NCBI GenBank assembly: GCA_964584905.1 | Contig: CAZPCC010000381.1 | Coordinates: 1-32,076 of the forward strand | Direction: 5' to 3' | From: JALZIF01 sp964584905 | GTDB taxonomy: Bacteria > Gemmatimonadota > Gemmatimonadetes > Gemmatimonadales > Gemmatimonadaceae | DNA length: 32,076 nt | Shown: piece after piece, positions 1-7,914 of the stretch | Numbering within the stretch: position 1 is the stretch's first letter | Layout: each line of letters opens with the position of its first letter | Notes under the pieces: model-generated | Database searches by the model: none | Told to the model about the DNA's origin: nothing | What the model saw: the letters and a program-made list of their open reading frames with translations, nothing else | Made by a program: the position numbers and the translations under genes

Positions 1-854
1 ATGTGGTCTCCATCGTGATTCAATCCGTTGGCAGCCAGCGCCGCGGAGACGTCGGCGATGTGTGGCTCCGATCCGGTCGCCCGCCAGAATGCTACCGCGA
101 AAGCATCGGAAGTGGCGCAGAACAGGTCGAGGTTCGCGCCGTCGACGTACGTTATGGCGACGTGGCTCTGTCCGGCGCCGACTGCCTGACGTACGCCCGG
201 CGCCCGTGCGAACGAAGCGGCTACCGAGGCTGGGTCCCCGGTGCATTCGGCCACGAGATCCACGTCGCGGGCGAGCTCGACGCGCCGGCGTAGCGAACCG
301 GCCAATTCGGCCCGCTCGACTTCCGGATGGGCGCGTACGGCGGCCAGAAAGCGGACCGCCTCCACGACGGCGTGCGGATAGAGCACTGCGTTTCCGGTCG
401 CTCTCAGGTGCGCGATTCCGCGGCTGATCTTCTCGGCGGTCCGCGGTCCGAACCCCTTGATCGCGGCGAGCCGGCCGTCATGCGAGGCGTCCTCCAGCTC
501 CTGAAGGCTTGCGATACCTAGCTCCTCGTGCAGCTGCCGAATCTTCGAGAGGCCAAGCCCAGGCACGCGCAACATTTCGAGGAGGCCCTCGGAAGCATTC
601 TCGCTCAGTCGATCCAGATATCCCGACCGTCCGGTCGCTGCCAACTCCTCCAGTACCGCAAAGGTGGCCGGCCCGATTCCGCGTAGCCGCTGGAGCTCGC
701 CGGAACGCACCAGTGGCCGTATGTCATCGGTTGTAAGTGAAAGGACTGCCCGCGCGGCCGTACGGTATGCGCGCGAGCGGTAGCGGTCGGTGCCGTTCAG
801 CTCGAGAAACTCGGCGATCTGGGCGAGCGTATGCGCGGCGGTGCGCGGATCCAT
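1..854 (-). CDS. polX: Family X DNA polymerase (PolX), N-terminal part, cut by window edge
   Basis: The frame is open from an ATG at 854 to base 1, giving 284 residues of a protein usually near 570. It contains helix-hairpin-helix motifs around residues 57-66 (LRGIGPAT), 96-104 (RVPGLGLSK) and 131-140 (AIKGFGPRTA), which grip DNA backbone in PolX enzymes. The nucleotidyltransferase signature follows at about 186-200: a GS followed by RRR and the DVD pair (Asp197, Asp199) that binds catalytic metals. Bacterial PolX proteins fill short gaps in base-excision repair and normally carry a C-terminal PHP nuclease domain, which here would lie outside the window. The start codon lies 9 bases past the stop of the preceding gene, so it is probably last in the minus-strand cluster. 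Family assignment is firm; repair role is family knowledge. Confidence 0.9.
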   Translation of the reverse strand, partial: MDPRTAAHTLAQIAEFLELNGTDRYRSRAYRTAARAVLSLTTDDIRPLVRSGELQRLRGIGPATFAVLEELAATGRSGYLDRLSENASEGLLEMLRVPGLGLSKIRQLHEELGIASLQELEDASHDGRLAAIKGFGPRTAEKISRGIAHLRATGNAVLYPHAVVEAVRFLAAVRAHPEVERAELAGSLRRRVELARDVDLVAECTGDPASVAASFARAPGVRQAVGAGQSHVAITYVDGANLDLFCATSDAFAVAFWRATGSEPHIADVSAALAANGLNHDGDH

Positions 855-863
855 GCGCCAAAT

Positions 864-1673
864 CTAGCGGGCCGGGGGTGACTCGGGCGCGCCGGGTTTA
901 TCTCGAACCTCGGTGTATGGCATGGTGGTCGAGTCGTCGCCGCCGTCGGGATCGCGGGCTACCAGCCGGTCGCTGTGGCGGTCGAGGTAGTGCAATGCGC
1001 GAAGCACGATGGCCTCGAGCTCGCTCGTCGTGGTGATGGCGTGCAGCGCCTTCCGCTCACCACCGGGGATGGCGTTGCCGAACGGCTGGGCGTCGGCGCG
1101 CCACGGCCGCTCGGCGTGCGCTGCGGCGGCCGCCGGATCGAGATCGGTACGGTAGGAGACGAGCGAGATGCCCGGACGATCGGGTCGAAGGCCGAGAACG
1201 AGCTGTGTGCGCAAGTGCGCTCCGGCGTGTGGTGCCGGCGCGGTGTCATCGACGACCACGAAGCATCCGTCGACGGGCTCGAACGGGGAGTCCGCCGCCA
1301 CGCGCGCCCAGACACGCTGCTCGGGGAATTGTATGTAGCATGACGGCGGCGCGGCCAGCTCCCACGATCCTAACGAGTATCCGGAAGCGGCGAGGAGCTC
1401 GAGTGCCGGCGGCGTGAGTACATAGAGCCGCTTGCCGAAGCTCCAGAATTGATAGGCATGGTAGAGCAGTTCGGCGTATTCCTCGACGGCGTTGCCCGGT
1501 GAATCGTCGGGGATGATGTCGCGAAGCGCCGCCCCGACTCCGCCGAGCAGCACGAACTGGTCGCGCCGGCGCGTATCGGAGCCGCGGTGCTCCGCCTCCT
1601 CGCGGATCGCCGGCCAGGAAGCGGTTTCCAGCGGGTACAGCAGTGCCTCGTAGGGGGTGATGCGGCCGCTCAC
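864..1673 (-). CDS. Conserved-looking hypothetical protein, 269 aa
   Basis: I do not recognise a family. The frame extends upstream to about 2090, but its upstream part is Arg-rich antisense-like noise overlapping the previous gene. Convincing protein begins near the GTG at 1673, preceded by GGAG three bases away, 11 bases after the stop of the previous gene. The product is soluble: no signal peptide or membrane segment. It has an aromatic-rich stretch (YHAYQFWSFGKRLY) about a third of the way in, a possible beta-rich middle, and an Asp/Pro-rich disordered tail. Its position between an unknown gene and polX suggests co-transcription, not a function. A GTG start is the best choice but not certain. 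Confidence 0.65.
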   Translation of the reverse strand: MSGRITPYEALLYPLETASWPAIREEAEHRGSDTRRRDQFVLLGGVGAALRDIIPDDSPGNAVEEYAELLYHAYQFWSFGKRLYVLTPPALELLAASGYSLGSWELAAPPSCYIQFPEQRVWARVAADSPFEPVDGCFVVVDDTAPAPHAGAHLRTQLVLGLRPDRPGISLVSYRTDLDPAAAAAHAERPWRADAQPFGNAIPGGERKALHAITTTSELEAIVLRALHYLDRHSDRLVARDPDGGDDSTTMPYTEVRDKPGAPESPPAR

Positions 1674-1684
1674 TTGCTCCGTCG

Positions 1685-2143
1685 TCAGGCTGAAGGCTCC
1701 TCGATGCCGGCGACGGCCCTGAGCGACTTGACTATCTCGTGCAGCCGTTCCTCGATCCGCTCCATCTCCCGATTGGCAGCGGCGTCGTCCATCGCGCCGT
1801 TGCGCCATTCCACGGCGACCTGGTTGAGCATGCGCACGTTGTAGAGTATCTCGTCTGTCGCGCTCCGCAGCGGAAGGTAGCGCCGCCGGTCGGTCATCGC
1901 TGCGCGGAACTGATTGCGGATCTCGTCCGGCGGCAGCGCTTCCACGTGCTCGACCAGCTCGTCGCGCGAGCCGCCGTAGTACAAACGGCGTCCGGGCATG
2001 CCGCCTTCGCCGGTTCCCGAACCGGTGAACCAGAGCCGTCCGGCGTACTTGGTCCCATCGTGCCAGAACTGCAGCGCCATCTCGTACCACTGTGCATCGA
2101 TCTGGATCGAGGGGAGGTCGATGATCTCGTCCCTAACGGTCAT
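1685..2143 (-). CDS. Hypothetical protein, 152 aa
   Basis: No family recognised. The ATG at 2143 lies inside the end of the preceding hydrolase gene (11-base overlap), which suggests translational coupling. The N-terminal half looks like a small beta-rich domain (QWYEMALQFWHDGTKYAGRLWF) followed by Gly-rich loops. The C-terminal half, from about residue 90, is charged and helical (MERIEERLHEIVKSLRAV) and could form a coiled coil or partner-binding helix. There is no signal peptide, so it is probably cytoplasmic. The next gene starts 11 bases downstream, and these two unknown proteins may work together; this is inference from spacing only. Confidence 0.7.
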   Translation of the reverse strand: MTVRDEIIDLPSIQIDAQWYEMALQFWHDGTKYAGRLWFTGSGTGEGGMPGRRLYYGGSRDELVEHVEALPPDEIRNQFRAAMTDRRRYLPLRSATDEILYNVRMLNQVAVEWRNGAMDDAAANREMERIEERLHEIVKSLRAVAGIEEPSA

Positions 2144-3044
2144 AACGATGTCTCAGCAGAGGGGTATCGGCGGCTTCGGCGAGAAAACGCTCGATCGCGG
2201 CGAACAGGCCGTCGGGCTGTTCGACGTAGGGAACATGTCCGGAATCTTCCAGAACGACTAGCCGGGCGTCGGGCAGGGCACTAACCGCCGCTTCGCTCGA
2301 CGCCAGCGGAATCGGATCCTGCCGGCCGTGAACGATGAGCGTGGGACACTCCACTTTCGAAAGCGAGTCGACGAGGTCGTAGTCCCCCAGGCTCTCCCAC
2401 ACCGATTGCTGCACGCGGCCGATGACCCGAAAGGGCGTCAGGTCGCTGGCCATGTGCGGATCGGCAAAGAATCCGGCGACGCTCAGCTCGAATGCGCGCT
2501 GGCGATAGGCATCCGGGTCCTCGCTTCGCAGGCCCGACGCCGCCAGCCGCTCACGCATGGCAAGGATCTCGCCCGCGCCCTGGCGGCGCGCATATTCCGC
2601 GTCGTATTCGTCGCGGAACGTCCGCGAGATCGGCGCCGGATCGATCAGCACCATTCGGTCCGGCGCGGGGAGCTCCCCGTTGGCTGCCTCCACTGCGTAG
2701 AGTAGCGCGAGCAACCCTCCCCACGAATAACCCACCAGCGTGAATGGAGTGATGTCGAACTCCCGCACCACAGCGGCGAGGTCCGCAACGTGTGTTTGCC
2801 AGGTGACTGGGTCCCGCGACTCGGTGCGCGACCGTCCGCCGCCGAGTTGATCGTAGAAAAGGAGCGGACCGGCTTCGCCGAGCCGCAGCATTTGCGGGAG
2901 TAGATAGTCGTGGTGAGCTCCGGGTCCACCATGCAATACCACCATCGGCGGTGCATCCGCCGCACCGTAAAGTGCCCAGTAAAGGGGATGGGAGGTTGTC
3001 CGGGTGTTCCCGGACGCGCTAGGCGGAGGTGTTTTCTGCGGCAC
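2133..3044 (-). CDS. Alpha/beta hydrolase, proline iminopeptidase-like (S33 family)
   Basis: This 303-residue protein has the layout of S33 prolyl iminopeptidases, which release N-terminal proline from peptides. It shows the oxyanion-hole motif HGGPG (about residues 38-42), YDQLGGGRS (about 65-73), and the nucleophile elbow GYSWGG with Ser108. The late acid is probably the Asp of HGRQDP and the histidine is in DSGHVPY near the C terminus. There is no signal peptide, so it is probably cytoplasmic. It overlaps the following gene by 11 bases and ends with a TAG formed by the dispersed heptamer CGTTAGG. Other S33-fold hydrolases (epoxide hydrolases, tripeptidyl peptidases) cannot be excluded, but HGGPG with YDQLG favours iminopeptidase. 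Confidence 0.8.
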   Translation of the reverse strand: MPQKTPPPSASGNTRTTSHPLYWALYGAADAPPMVVLHGGPGAHHDYLLPQMLRLGEAGPLLFYDQLGGGRSRTESRDPVTWQTHVADLAAVVREFDITPFTLVGYSWGGLLALLYAVEAANGELPAPDRMVLIDPAPISRTFRDEYDAEYARRQGAGEILAMRERLAASGLRSEDPDAYRQRAFELSVAGFFADPHMASDLTPFRVIGRVQQSVWESLGDYDLVDSLSKVECPTLIVHGRQDPIPLASSEAAVSALPDARLVVLEDSGHVPYVEQPDGLFAAIERFLAEAADTPLLRHRYDR

Positions 3045-3145
3045 GGCGAAGAACCGGAAACGAAGGAACGCCAGTCATCACGGAAAATCGCTCCGCAGGC
3101 CGCGCCGCGCCAGCCACGTCTCTCCGCGATCGAGCACCAACGCTT

Positions 3146-4516
3146 TCAGGGCTGCACCCCGCCTGCGGCACCGGCCCCGCTGCCGCCCCTGTAGATCACG
3201 CCGTCCTTCATCACGAACACCGGATTGCCCATTGCCGCGATGCCGGCAAGCGGATCCCCGGATACGGCCACCACGTCGGCTAGCTTGCCCACGGTGAGGG
3301 TGCCGATCCTGTCCTCCCAGCCTAGCAACGCGGCCGCATGTTGCGTGGCCGACCTGATCGCCTGCATCGGGGTCATTCCACCCCACTCCACCATGAGAGT
3401 AAATTCGCGCGCGTTGGCACCGTGTGCACCCACGCCGGCATCGGTGCCGAAGGCGATCGGCACGTTGTGCTGCACCGCAATCCTGATGGCGTTACGCATG
3501 GCCGTCGCCGCTGCGCGCGCCTTTTCGGCCCGAAACCCGGTGAGCGTTCCGGCTTCGGCGGCAAGCTCGACCGCCTCGCCGGCCATGAGCGTCGGAACGA
3601 GATAGGTGCCGTGTTCGGCCATCAGTCTCGCTCCTTCGTCGTCAAGGAACGAGCCATGCTCGATCGAGGCCACGCCTGCACGCGTCGCGATCTTGATTCC
3701 CTCGGCCCCGTGCGCATGCGCGGCCACCCGCCGCTCGTCGAGCTTGTGCGCTTCCTGAACCATCGCCTGCAGCTCTTCGAGCGTGTATTGCGTGGTACCT
3801 ACGGCGTCGCCCTCGGAGAGCACGCCGCCAGTTGCACAGGTCTTGATCACATCGGCGCCGTACTTCACCTGATATCGGACCGCCGCACGTACCTCATCTG
3901 GTCCGTTGGCGATGCCGCTGCGGATGTCGCCATCCATCAGGCCCGGACGGTAGCCGTTCTCGTCGCAATGCCCGCCTGTGATCCCGAGCGAGTGCGCCGC
4001 TGTCTGCATTCGCGGGCCCGGGATGTAGCCACCCTCTATAGCCTGGCGAAGGGCGAGATCATCGAACCCGCCGGCGCCAACGTTGCGGATCGTGGTGAAG
4101 CCCGCCATGAGCGTCTTTTCGGCATTCTTGACCCCGACGATCGCTCCAAACGATTCGAAGTCGCGTACAGACGCTGTCGCACTGCCCGGATCGGCGAGCC
4201 CGCGCCCGATGATGTGCGTGTGCATGTCGATCAGGCCCGGCATCAGCGTCGCGTCACCCAGGTCGATGACCGTTGCGCCCGCGGGTACCTGCACACGACC
4301 CTGCGCGCCGACGGCGACGATTCGATTGCCGGTCACGACCACCACGCCGTTCTGCACGGGGGAGGCGCTGCTGCCGTCGATGAGACGAGCCGCGCGAATG
4401 ACGGTGGTCCTGGGCGCGGGCGCGCCAGAGCTCGCGGACGGATTCTGCGCCGCGGCCGGCGAAGCGATGAGCGCGGCACCCAGAATTGCGCGGAGCGCGG
4501 CGTGGAGAAGAGGCAT
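3146..4516 (-). CDS. Secreted metal-dependent amidohydrolase (imidazolonepropionase-like / Xaa-Arg dipeptidase type)
   Basis: A signal peptide (hydrophobic segment ending ASPAAAQ, about residues 8-24) leads into an amidohydrolase-superfamily barrel of usual length (456 residues). Visible metal-site elements are DMHTH, a Lys in YGADVIKTCATGG that is normally carboxylated in this group, HAHG, SIEHG and FGTDAG. Members with this pattern hydrolyse dipeptides ending in Arg, Lys or Pro; the exact substrate is not readable here. The C-terminal GKLADVVAV is typical of the superfamily. It follows the M28 peptidase by 36 bases on the same strand, so the two are probably co-transcribed and both act outside the cytoplasm on peptides. 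Confidence 0.85.
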   Translation of the reverse strand: MPLLHAALRAILGAALIASPAAAQNPSASSGAPAPRTTVIRAARLIDGSSASPVQNGVVVVTGNRIVAVGAQGRVQVPAGATVIDLGDATLMPGLIDMHTHIIGRGLADPGSATASVRDFESFGAIVGVKNAEKTLMAGFTTIRNVGAGGFDDLALRQAIEGGYIPGPRMQTAAHSLGITGGHCDENGYRPGLMDGDIRSGIANGPDEVRAAVRYQVKYGADVIKTCATGGVLSEGDAVGTTQYTLEELQAMVQEAHKLDERRVAAHAHGAEGIKIATRAGVASIEHGSFLDDEGARLMAEHGTYLVPTLMAGEAVELAAEAGTLTGFRAEKARAAATAMRNAIRIAVQHNVPIAFGTDAGVGAHGANAREFTLMVEWGGMTPMQAIRSATQHAAALLGWEDRIGTLTVGKLADVVAVSGDPLAGIAAMGNPVFVMKDGVIYRGGSGAGAAGGVQP

Positions 4517-4552
4517 GCTCAGGGGAAGGGGGAAGGTTTCGCCGAACGCAAC

Positions 4553-5887
4553 CTATCGCTGGCCGCGCGCGCGAAGCACGGCGGTGAATGTGAGCGGCTG
4601 GCCGGCACGCCGGACGACCACGCGCACGGTATCTCCCGGTTCCCGGGCCCGCAGCGCATCGGTGAACTGATACAGATCTCCGACCGCCTGGCCACCGAAC
4701 TCGATCAGCACGTCGCCACCACGAACGCCGGCCTGCTCGGCGGGTGAGCCCGGACTCACTCCGGTAAGCCGCACGCCCGGCTCCTCGCTGGCAACCATGT
4801 CGGGAATGGAGCCGAACCATGCGTCGTTTCCGGAGCCTGGCGACGACGAAACCACCGGCGGAGCCTTGCGCACCGGCGTGAGGCGATCCTGGCGGTTGGC
4901 AATTCCGCGCGTGACGCGTTCCGCGTACTTGGCAACTCGTGCCATGCCATCTATCGAAAGCCACTCCACATCGTCGGTCGCACGATGGTACTCGTCATGC
5001 AGATCGGTGAACATGTGCAGAACGGGGATCCCCTTCGCGTAGAAAGAGCTGTGATCCGACGGGCCGAAGCCGTCGGCGACCGTGCGCAGGTCCAGCCGCG
5101 GTTCGACGTTGGCGCTGTCTACCAGCCCGGTCATCTCTTCGGCGGTGGATACCCCGTAGACAATGAGCTTGTCTTCACGCAGCCGTCCAACCATGTCGAA
5201 GTTGATCATCGCCACGACGTTCTCGATAGGCACGGGCAGGTGCTCCACGAAGTACTGCGAGCCGAGCAGGCCGAGCTCCTCCCCGCTGAAATGGACGAAC
5301 AGCACCGAGCGTCGTGGAGGATCGGCGGCAAGCAGCCGGGCGAGCTCCATCACAACCGCGCTTCCGGAGGCGTTGTCGTCGGCGCCGTTCCGAATAGCGT
5401 TTCCGGCCTGTGGATCGAGCGCACCGCCAGCGGCTCTGCCCAAATGATCGAGATGCGCACCGATCACCACGTATTGGTCGCGCAACGCCGGGTCGTGGCC
5501 GCGGAGGAGCGCGGCGACGTTGCTCGTGGGGAGCTCGGAATTCACCCCAGCGTGCGCCGCGGCGGCTGAGCGAGCGACGAAGGGCTGCTGATACAGGCTG
5601 TCACACTTACTGCTGAGCCCGGCTCCGCCGCACCCTGCAGCGTCGCGGACCAGTACGGGTGTGAGCTCGAGGAGCTGCCAGCGGCGTACGACGTACGCGG
5701 CGGCGCTGTCATAGCCGGCGGTCCCTGTACCACGTCCGGCAAGCGAATCGCTGGCGAGGAAGCTGACATCGCGCCGGAGGGACGCCGTATCCGGAGACAC
5801 AGGAGCAGGTGAAACGGAGCCGGGGCGGCAGGCAACCGCAGTGCACAGCGCGATCAAAGCCAAGGCGCGACGAAACTGGAGGAACAC
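4553..5887 (-). CDS. M28 family aminopeptidase lipoprotein with C-terminal PDZ domain
   Basis: This is a zinc aminopeptidase of the M28 family. With the GTG at 5887 the product is 444 residues with a lipoprotein-type leader ending in AVAC (Cys20). The frame stays open upstream to 6205, but that region is Arg/Ser-rich and has no leader; another GTG at 5911 is possible. Metal and catalytic residues are visible: GAHLDHLG (His145), GADDNASG (Asp170/171), FSGEELGLLGS (Glu203/204), NFDMVG (Asp231) and HDEYH (His301). A PDZ domain occupies roughly residues 365-440 (GVSPGSPAEQAGVRGGD), likely for substrate or partner binding. It is first in the minus cluster and faces the repeat-rich divergent region. 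No good ribosome site precedes either start. Confidence 0.85.
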   Translation of the reverse strand: MFLQFRRALALIALCTAVACRPGSVSPAPVSPDTASLRRDVSFLASDSLAGRGTGTAGYDSAAAYVVRRWQLLELTPVLVRDAAGCGGAGLSSKCDSLYQQPFVARSAAAAHAGVNSELPTSNVAALLRGHDPALRDQYVVIGAHLDHLGRAAGGALDPQAGNAIRNGADDNASGSAVVMELARLLAADPPRRSVLFVHFSGEELGLLGSQYFVEHLPVPIENVVAMINFDMVGRLREDKLIVYGVSTAEEMTGLVDSANVEPRLDLRTVADGFGPSDHSSFYAKGIPVLHMFTDLHDEYHRATDDVEWLSIDGMARVAKYAERVTRGIANRQDRLTPVRKAPPVVSSSPGSGNDAWFGSIPDMVASEEPGVRLTGVSPGSPAEQAGVRGGDVLIEFGGQAVGDLYQFTDALRAREPGDTVRVVVRRAGQPLTFTAVLRARGQR

Positions 5888-6026
5888 TGGGTGGAACGGG
5901 GTAAACGGCACTGGAAAGCTGGATAAAAGAGAACGGATCGAATGCGAACGTGAACAGCGCAATCTTAGTCGAGCAACGTACCGCGACAACCGCGAAAGCA
6001 GCTCTCGCACGCTCGCCGCTTCGCGG

Positions 6027-6051
6027 TTTACCAGGTTGGGAATGGTAAACG
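6027..6051. repeat. Inverted repeat GTTTACCA / TGGTAAAC
   Basis: Perfect 8-base arms at 6027-6034 and 6044-6051 around a 9-base spacer. The arm sequence resembles a regulator half-site or a stable hairpin in an RNA leader. It lies about 140 bases upstream of the M28 start on that gene's sense strand. Confidence 0.5.
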
Positions 6052-6081
6052 CATGAAGGGTTACGAAAATGTGAGCAAACG

Positions 6082-6099
6082 CGTTGCTCGAGCGCAACG
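6082..6099. repeat. Inverted repeat CGTTGC / GCAACG
   Basis: Perfect 6-base arms at 6082-6087 and 6094-6099 enclosing TCGAGC. It may be an operator or a short RNA hairpin; direction cannot be told. Confidence 0.4.
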
Positions 6100-6135
6100 T
6101 TGTCGTCGCCCGTTTGGTGCGAGCATCGGATTCGG

Positions 6136-6234
6136 CAACGTGGTGGATTAATCTAAGTGCGAGGCCGCTCGGGCCTCTCACTTTTGCCAAGGTGATTGGC
6201 CTCAACCGATTGCGAACGGACGTTCACCACGTTG
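6136..6234. repeat. Inverted repeat CAACGTGGTG / CACCACGTTG flanking a hairpin
   Basis: Perfect 10-base arms at 6136-6145 and 6225-6234, separated by 79 bases. The GAGGCC hairpin at 6157-6181 sits between them, so a transcript could fold as a long closing stem with an internal hairpin. It could equally be two operator sites for one regulator. Confidence 0.5.
6157..6185 (+). terminator. Hairpin with short T run, terminator-like
   Basis: The arms GTGCGAGGCC and GGCCTCTCAC pair as 9 base pairs with one mismatch around the loop GCTCG, and TTTT follows at 6182-6185 on the plus strand. This resembles an intrinsic terminator, yet no coding gene lies upstream on that strand. It might end a short RNA or attenuate the HEAT gene leader. 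The T run is short. Confidence 0.35.
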
Positions 6235-6378
6235 GTTGCGGCGCAGCGGGCTGGCACCCGCTATGAATCGAGCCCGGGTCTCGAGGCTCGTGGATTGCGA
6301 CTCTCGCACCGCGAGTCCTGTTGGTATCGCACTCTGGCGCTTAGGAATGCGTTGACATTGTTCGGGAGATAGATCGAA

Positions 6379-7914
6379 ATGCAGTATGCGGCGTCGTTTG
6401 CGCGACAGTTTGCGCGACTCGTCTGGATAGTTCGGCACGAATCGCAGGCAGTCGATGCCCAGAAGGCGGCCCTTCGTGAGATGGTGGCCGAATTGGCCGA
6501 TGCGCCTGTCACGGTGACGGTGCAGTCGCTGCGCCTAACGGCGAATGACACCCAACTCGCTGACGACGGGATGGGGGTGCACGAGTTGGCGATACGGATG
6601 CTCGCTCACGGCAGCACGCGCCTGTACTTCCCCGAAGCGACACCACCGGCTGAGCTGCTGGCGCTCGCCAGGCTCATGGCTGAGGATGCTCCTCCCCGCA
6701 GCACGGTGGAGACTGTGCGCTACCGCCTGTCGTCGGCGAAGGTCGAGCGCATCGATGCGGACGTGATCGCGCCCAGCACTGGGGAGTTCACCGCGTTTCC
6801 CGAGCGTGAAGGCGACGAGACGGGCATCGTTGCCGCCGCTTCGCGAGCGTTGCCTCCGGCACCCACGTCCCGGGTACTTCGCTCCTTGCTCGACAGGGCG
6901 CGCAAGGAGAGAGCTCCACGGGAGCTCTCCAAGACGTTCGACGAGATAGTCGCGGCCGCCCGCGCCTCGTTCAATCGCGGGGATGTGGATACGCTCGTCG
7001 ACACGGCGCACGCGGTGCTGGCGATGGAGAAATACTCCGGACGCCCTGAGCTCGATCATCGCTTCAGCGACACGTTGCGCCGGCTGCTCTCGCCGGCGGT
7101 GCTCAAGGCTGTCGTTCAGCTCGTGCCGCGGCAGCCCGAGCGATACAACGTCTACCTGGATCTTCTGGAGCGCGCAAAGCAGGGTGGAGCCGAAGCGGTG
7201 GTCGCACAGCTGGGCGGGGCGACCTCGATCGCCGAGCGGAGGGTCTTCTACGACGTGCTTGGAAAGCTGGATCAGGCTGTACCGGTGCTGGTCCGGATGC
7301 TGACCGACGACCGCTGGTACGTCGTGCGCAACGCGGTAGACCTGCTCGGCTCGTTAGGCGCCGTGACGGTGGAGCCATCGATCGCCAAGGTACTGTCGCA
7401 TGAAGACGAGCGCGTCCGCCGCGCGGCGGCGCTGGCGCTCGCCAAGCTTGGCACGCCGAGCGCGCAACGCGACCTGTACCGGGCCATGCAGGAGGTGGCG
7501 GACCCGGTGGGCCACATGGCCGCCACGGCGATGGTGACCCGTGAAGGGGACCGGGCAGTGGCGACGCTGGTCGAGGCGCTGGACCGCGGTTCCGACGATC
7601 AGATGCAGAAGGCGATAGTAATGGCGCTCGGCCGCGTGGGCTCCGCGGAGGCGGTGCAGGCGCTGGCTCGTACGGCGCGCGCTGCCACGGGGTTCTTCGG
7701 GCGGCGCCGGTCGATAGACGTGCGAGTAGCGGCGATTCAGGCGTTAGGTGAGACGGGAACGCCGGAGGCGGTGAGTGCGCTTCGTGATCTGACCCACGAT
7801 CCGGAGAAGCAGGTGCGGGGCGCGGCAATCTGGGCCGTCAACTCGAGCCGGTCGGGGGCCGAGGGTCGCGGAGCGGGGACCGAGGGCCGGCCCCCGAAGA
7901 CTACCGGATCGTGA
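6379..7914 (+). CDS. HEAT-repeat protein, 511 aa
   Basis: The protein has no signal peptide. The first 150 residues form a helical region of unknown family, followed by a charged linker. From about residue 285 to 495 it has a run of HEAT-like helical pairs, for example VLVRMLTDDRWYVVRNAVDL, EDERVRRAAALALAKLG, and DPEKQVRGAAIWAVNSS. Such repeats make curved scaffolds for protein-protein contact, so a structural or regulatory role is likely; no catalytic motif is seen. The ATG at 6379 has a GGGAG about 11 bases upstream. The gene overlaps the convergent M42 gene by 14 bases, so there is no room for a terminator between them. The last 15 or so residues are Gly/Thr-rich and look disordered. Confidence 0.8.
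   Translation: MQYAASFARQFARLVWIVRHESQAVDAQKAALREMVAELADAPVTVTVQSLRLTANDTQLADDGMGVHELAIRMLAHGSTRLYFPEATPPAELLALARLMAEDAPPRSTVETVRYRLSSAKVERIDADVIAPSTGEFTAFPEREGDETGIVAAASRALPPAPTSRVLRSLLDRARKERAPRELSKTFDEIVAAARASFNRGDVDTLVDTAHAVLAMEKYSGRPELDHRFSDTLRRLLSPAVLKAVVQLVPRQPERYNVYLDLLERAKQGGAEAVVAQLGGATSIAERRVFYDVLGKLDQAVPVLVRMLTDDRWYVVRNAVDLLGSLGAVTVEPSIAKVLSHEDERVRRAAALALAKLGTPSAQRDLYRAMQEVADPVGHMAATAMVTREGDRAVATLVEALDRGSDDQMQKAIVMALGRVGSAEAVQALARTARAATGFFGRRRSIDVRVAAIQALGETGTPEAVSALRDLTHDPEKQVRGAAIWAVNSSRSGAEGRGAGTEGRPPKTTGS

Larger units (their letters stand above)
5888..6378. other. Divergent gene-free region with clustered inverted repeats
   Basis: There is no credible gene in these 490 bases between the divergent M28 and HEAT genes. 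The region is less GC-rich than its flanks and carries several perfect inverted repeats, annotated separately at 6027-6051, 6082-6099, 6136-6234 and 6157-6185. It should hold promoters for both directions, but I could not find a convincing pair of boxes for either. A TTGACA at 6352 is too close to the HEAT gene start to serve it. Confidence 0.6.

Noticed and set aside
3338..4747. A 469-residue plus-strand frame across the amidohydrolase
   Set aside because: Antisense shadow: the minus strand shows a full signal peptide and active-site motifs, and the plus frame shows none.
6352..6380. TTGACA -35 box before the HEAT gene
   Set aside because: A -10 box at 17 bases would fall on the start codon, so transcription would start after the ATG.
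7901..7914. Possible frameshift where the HEAT and M42 genes overlap
   Set aside because: Both frames end cleanly with normal C termini, so this is a simple convergent overlap.
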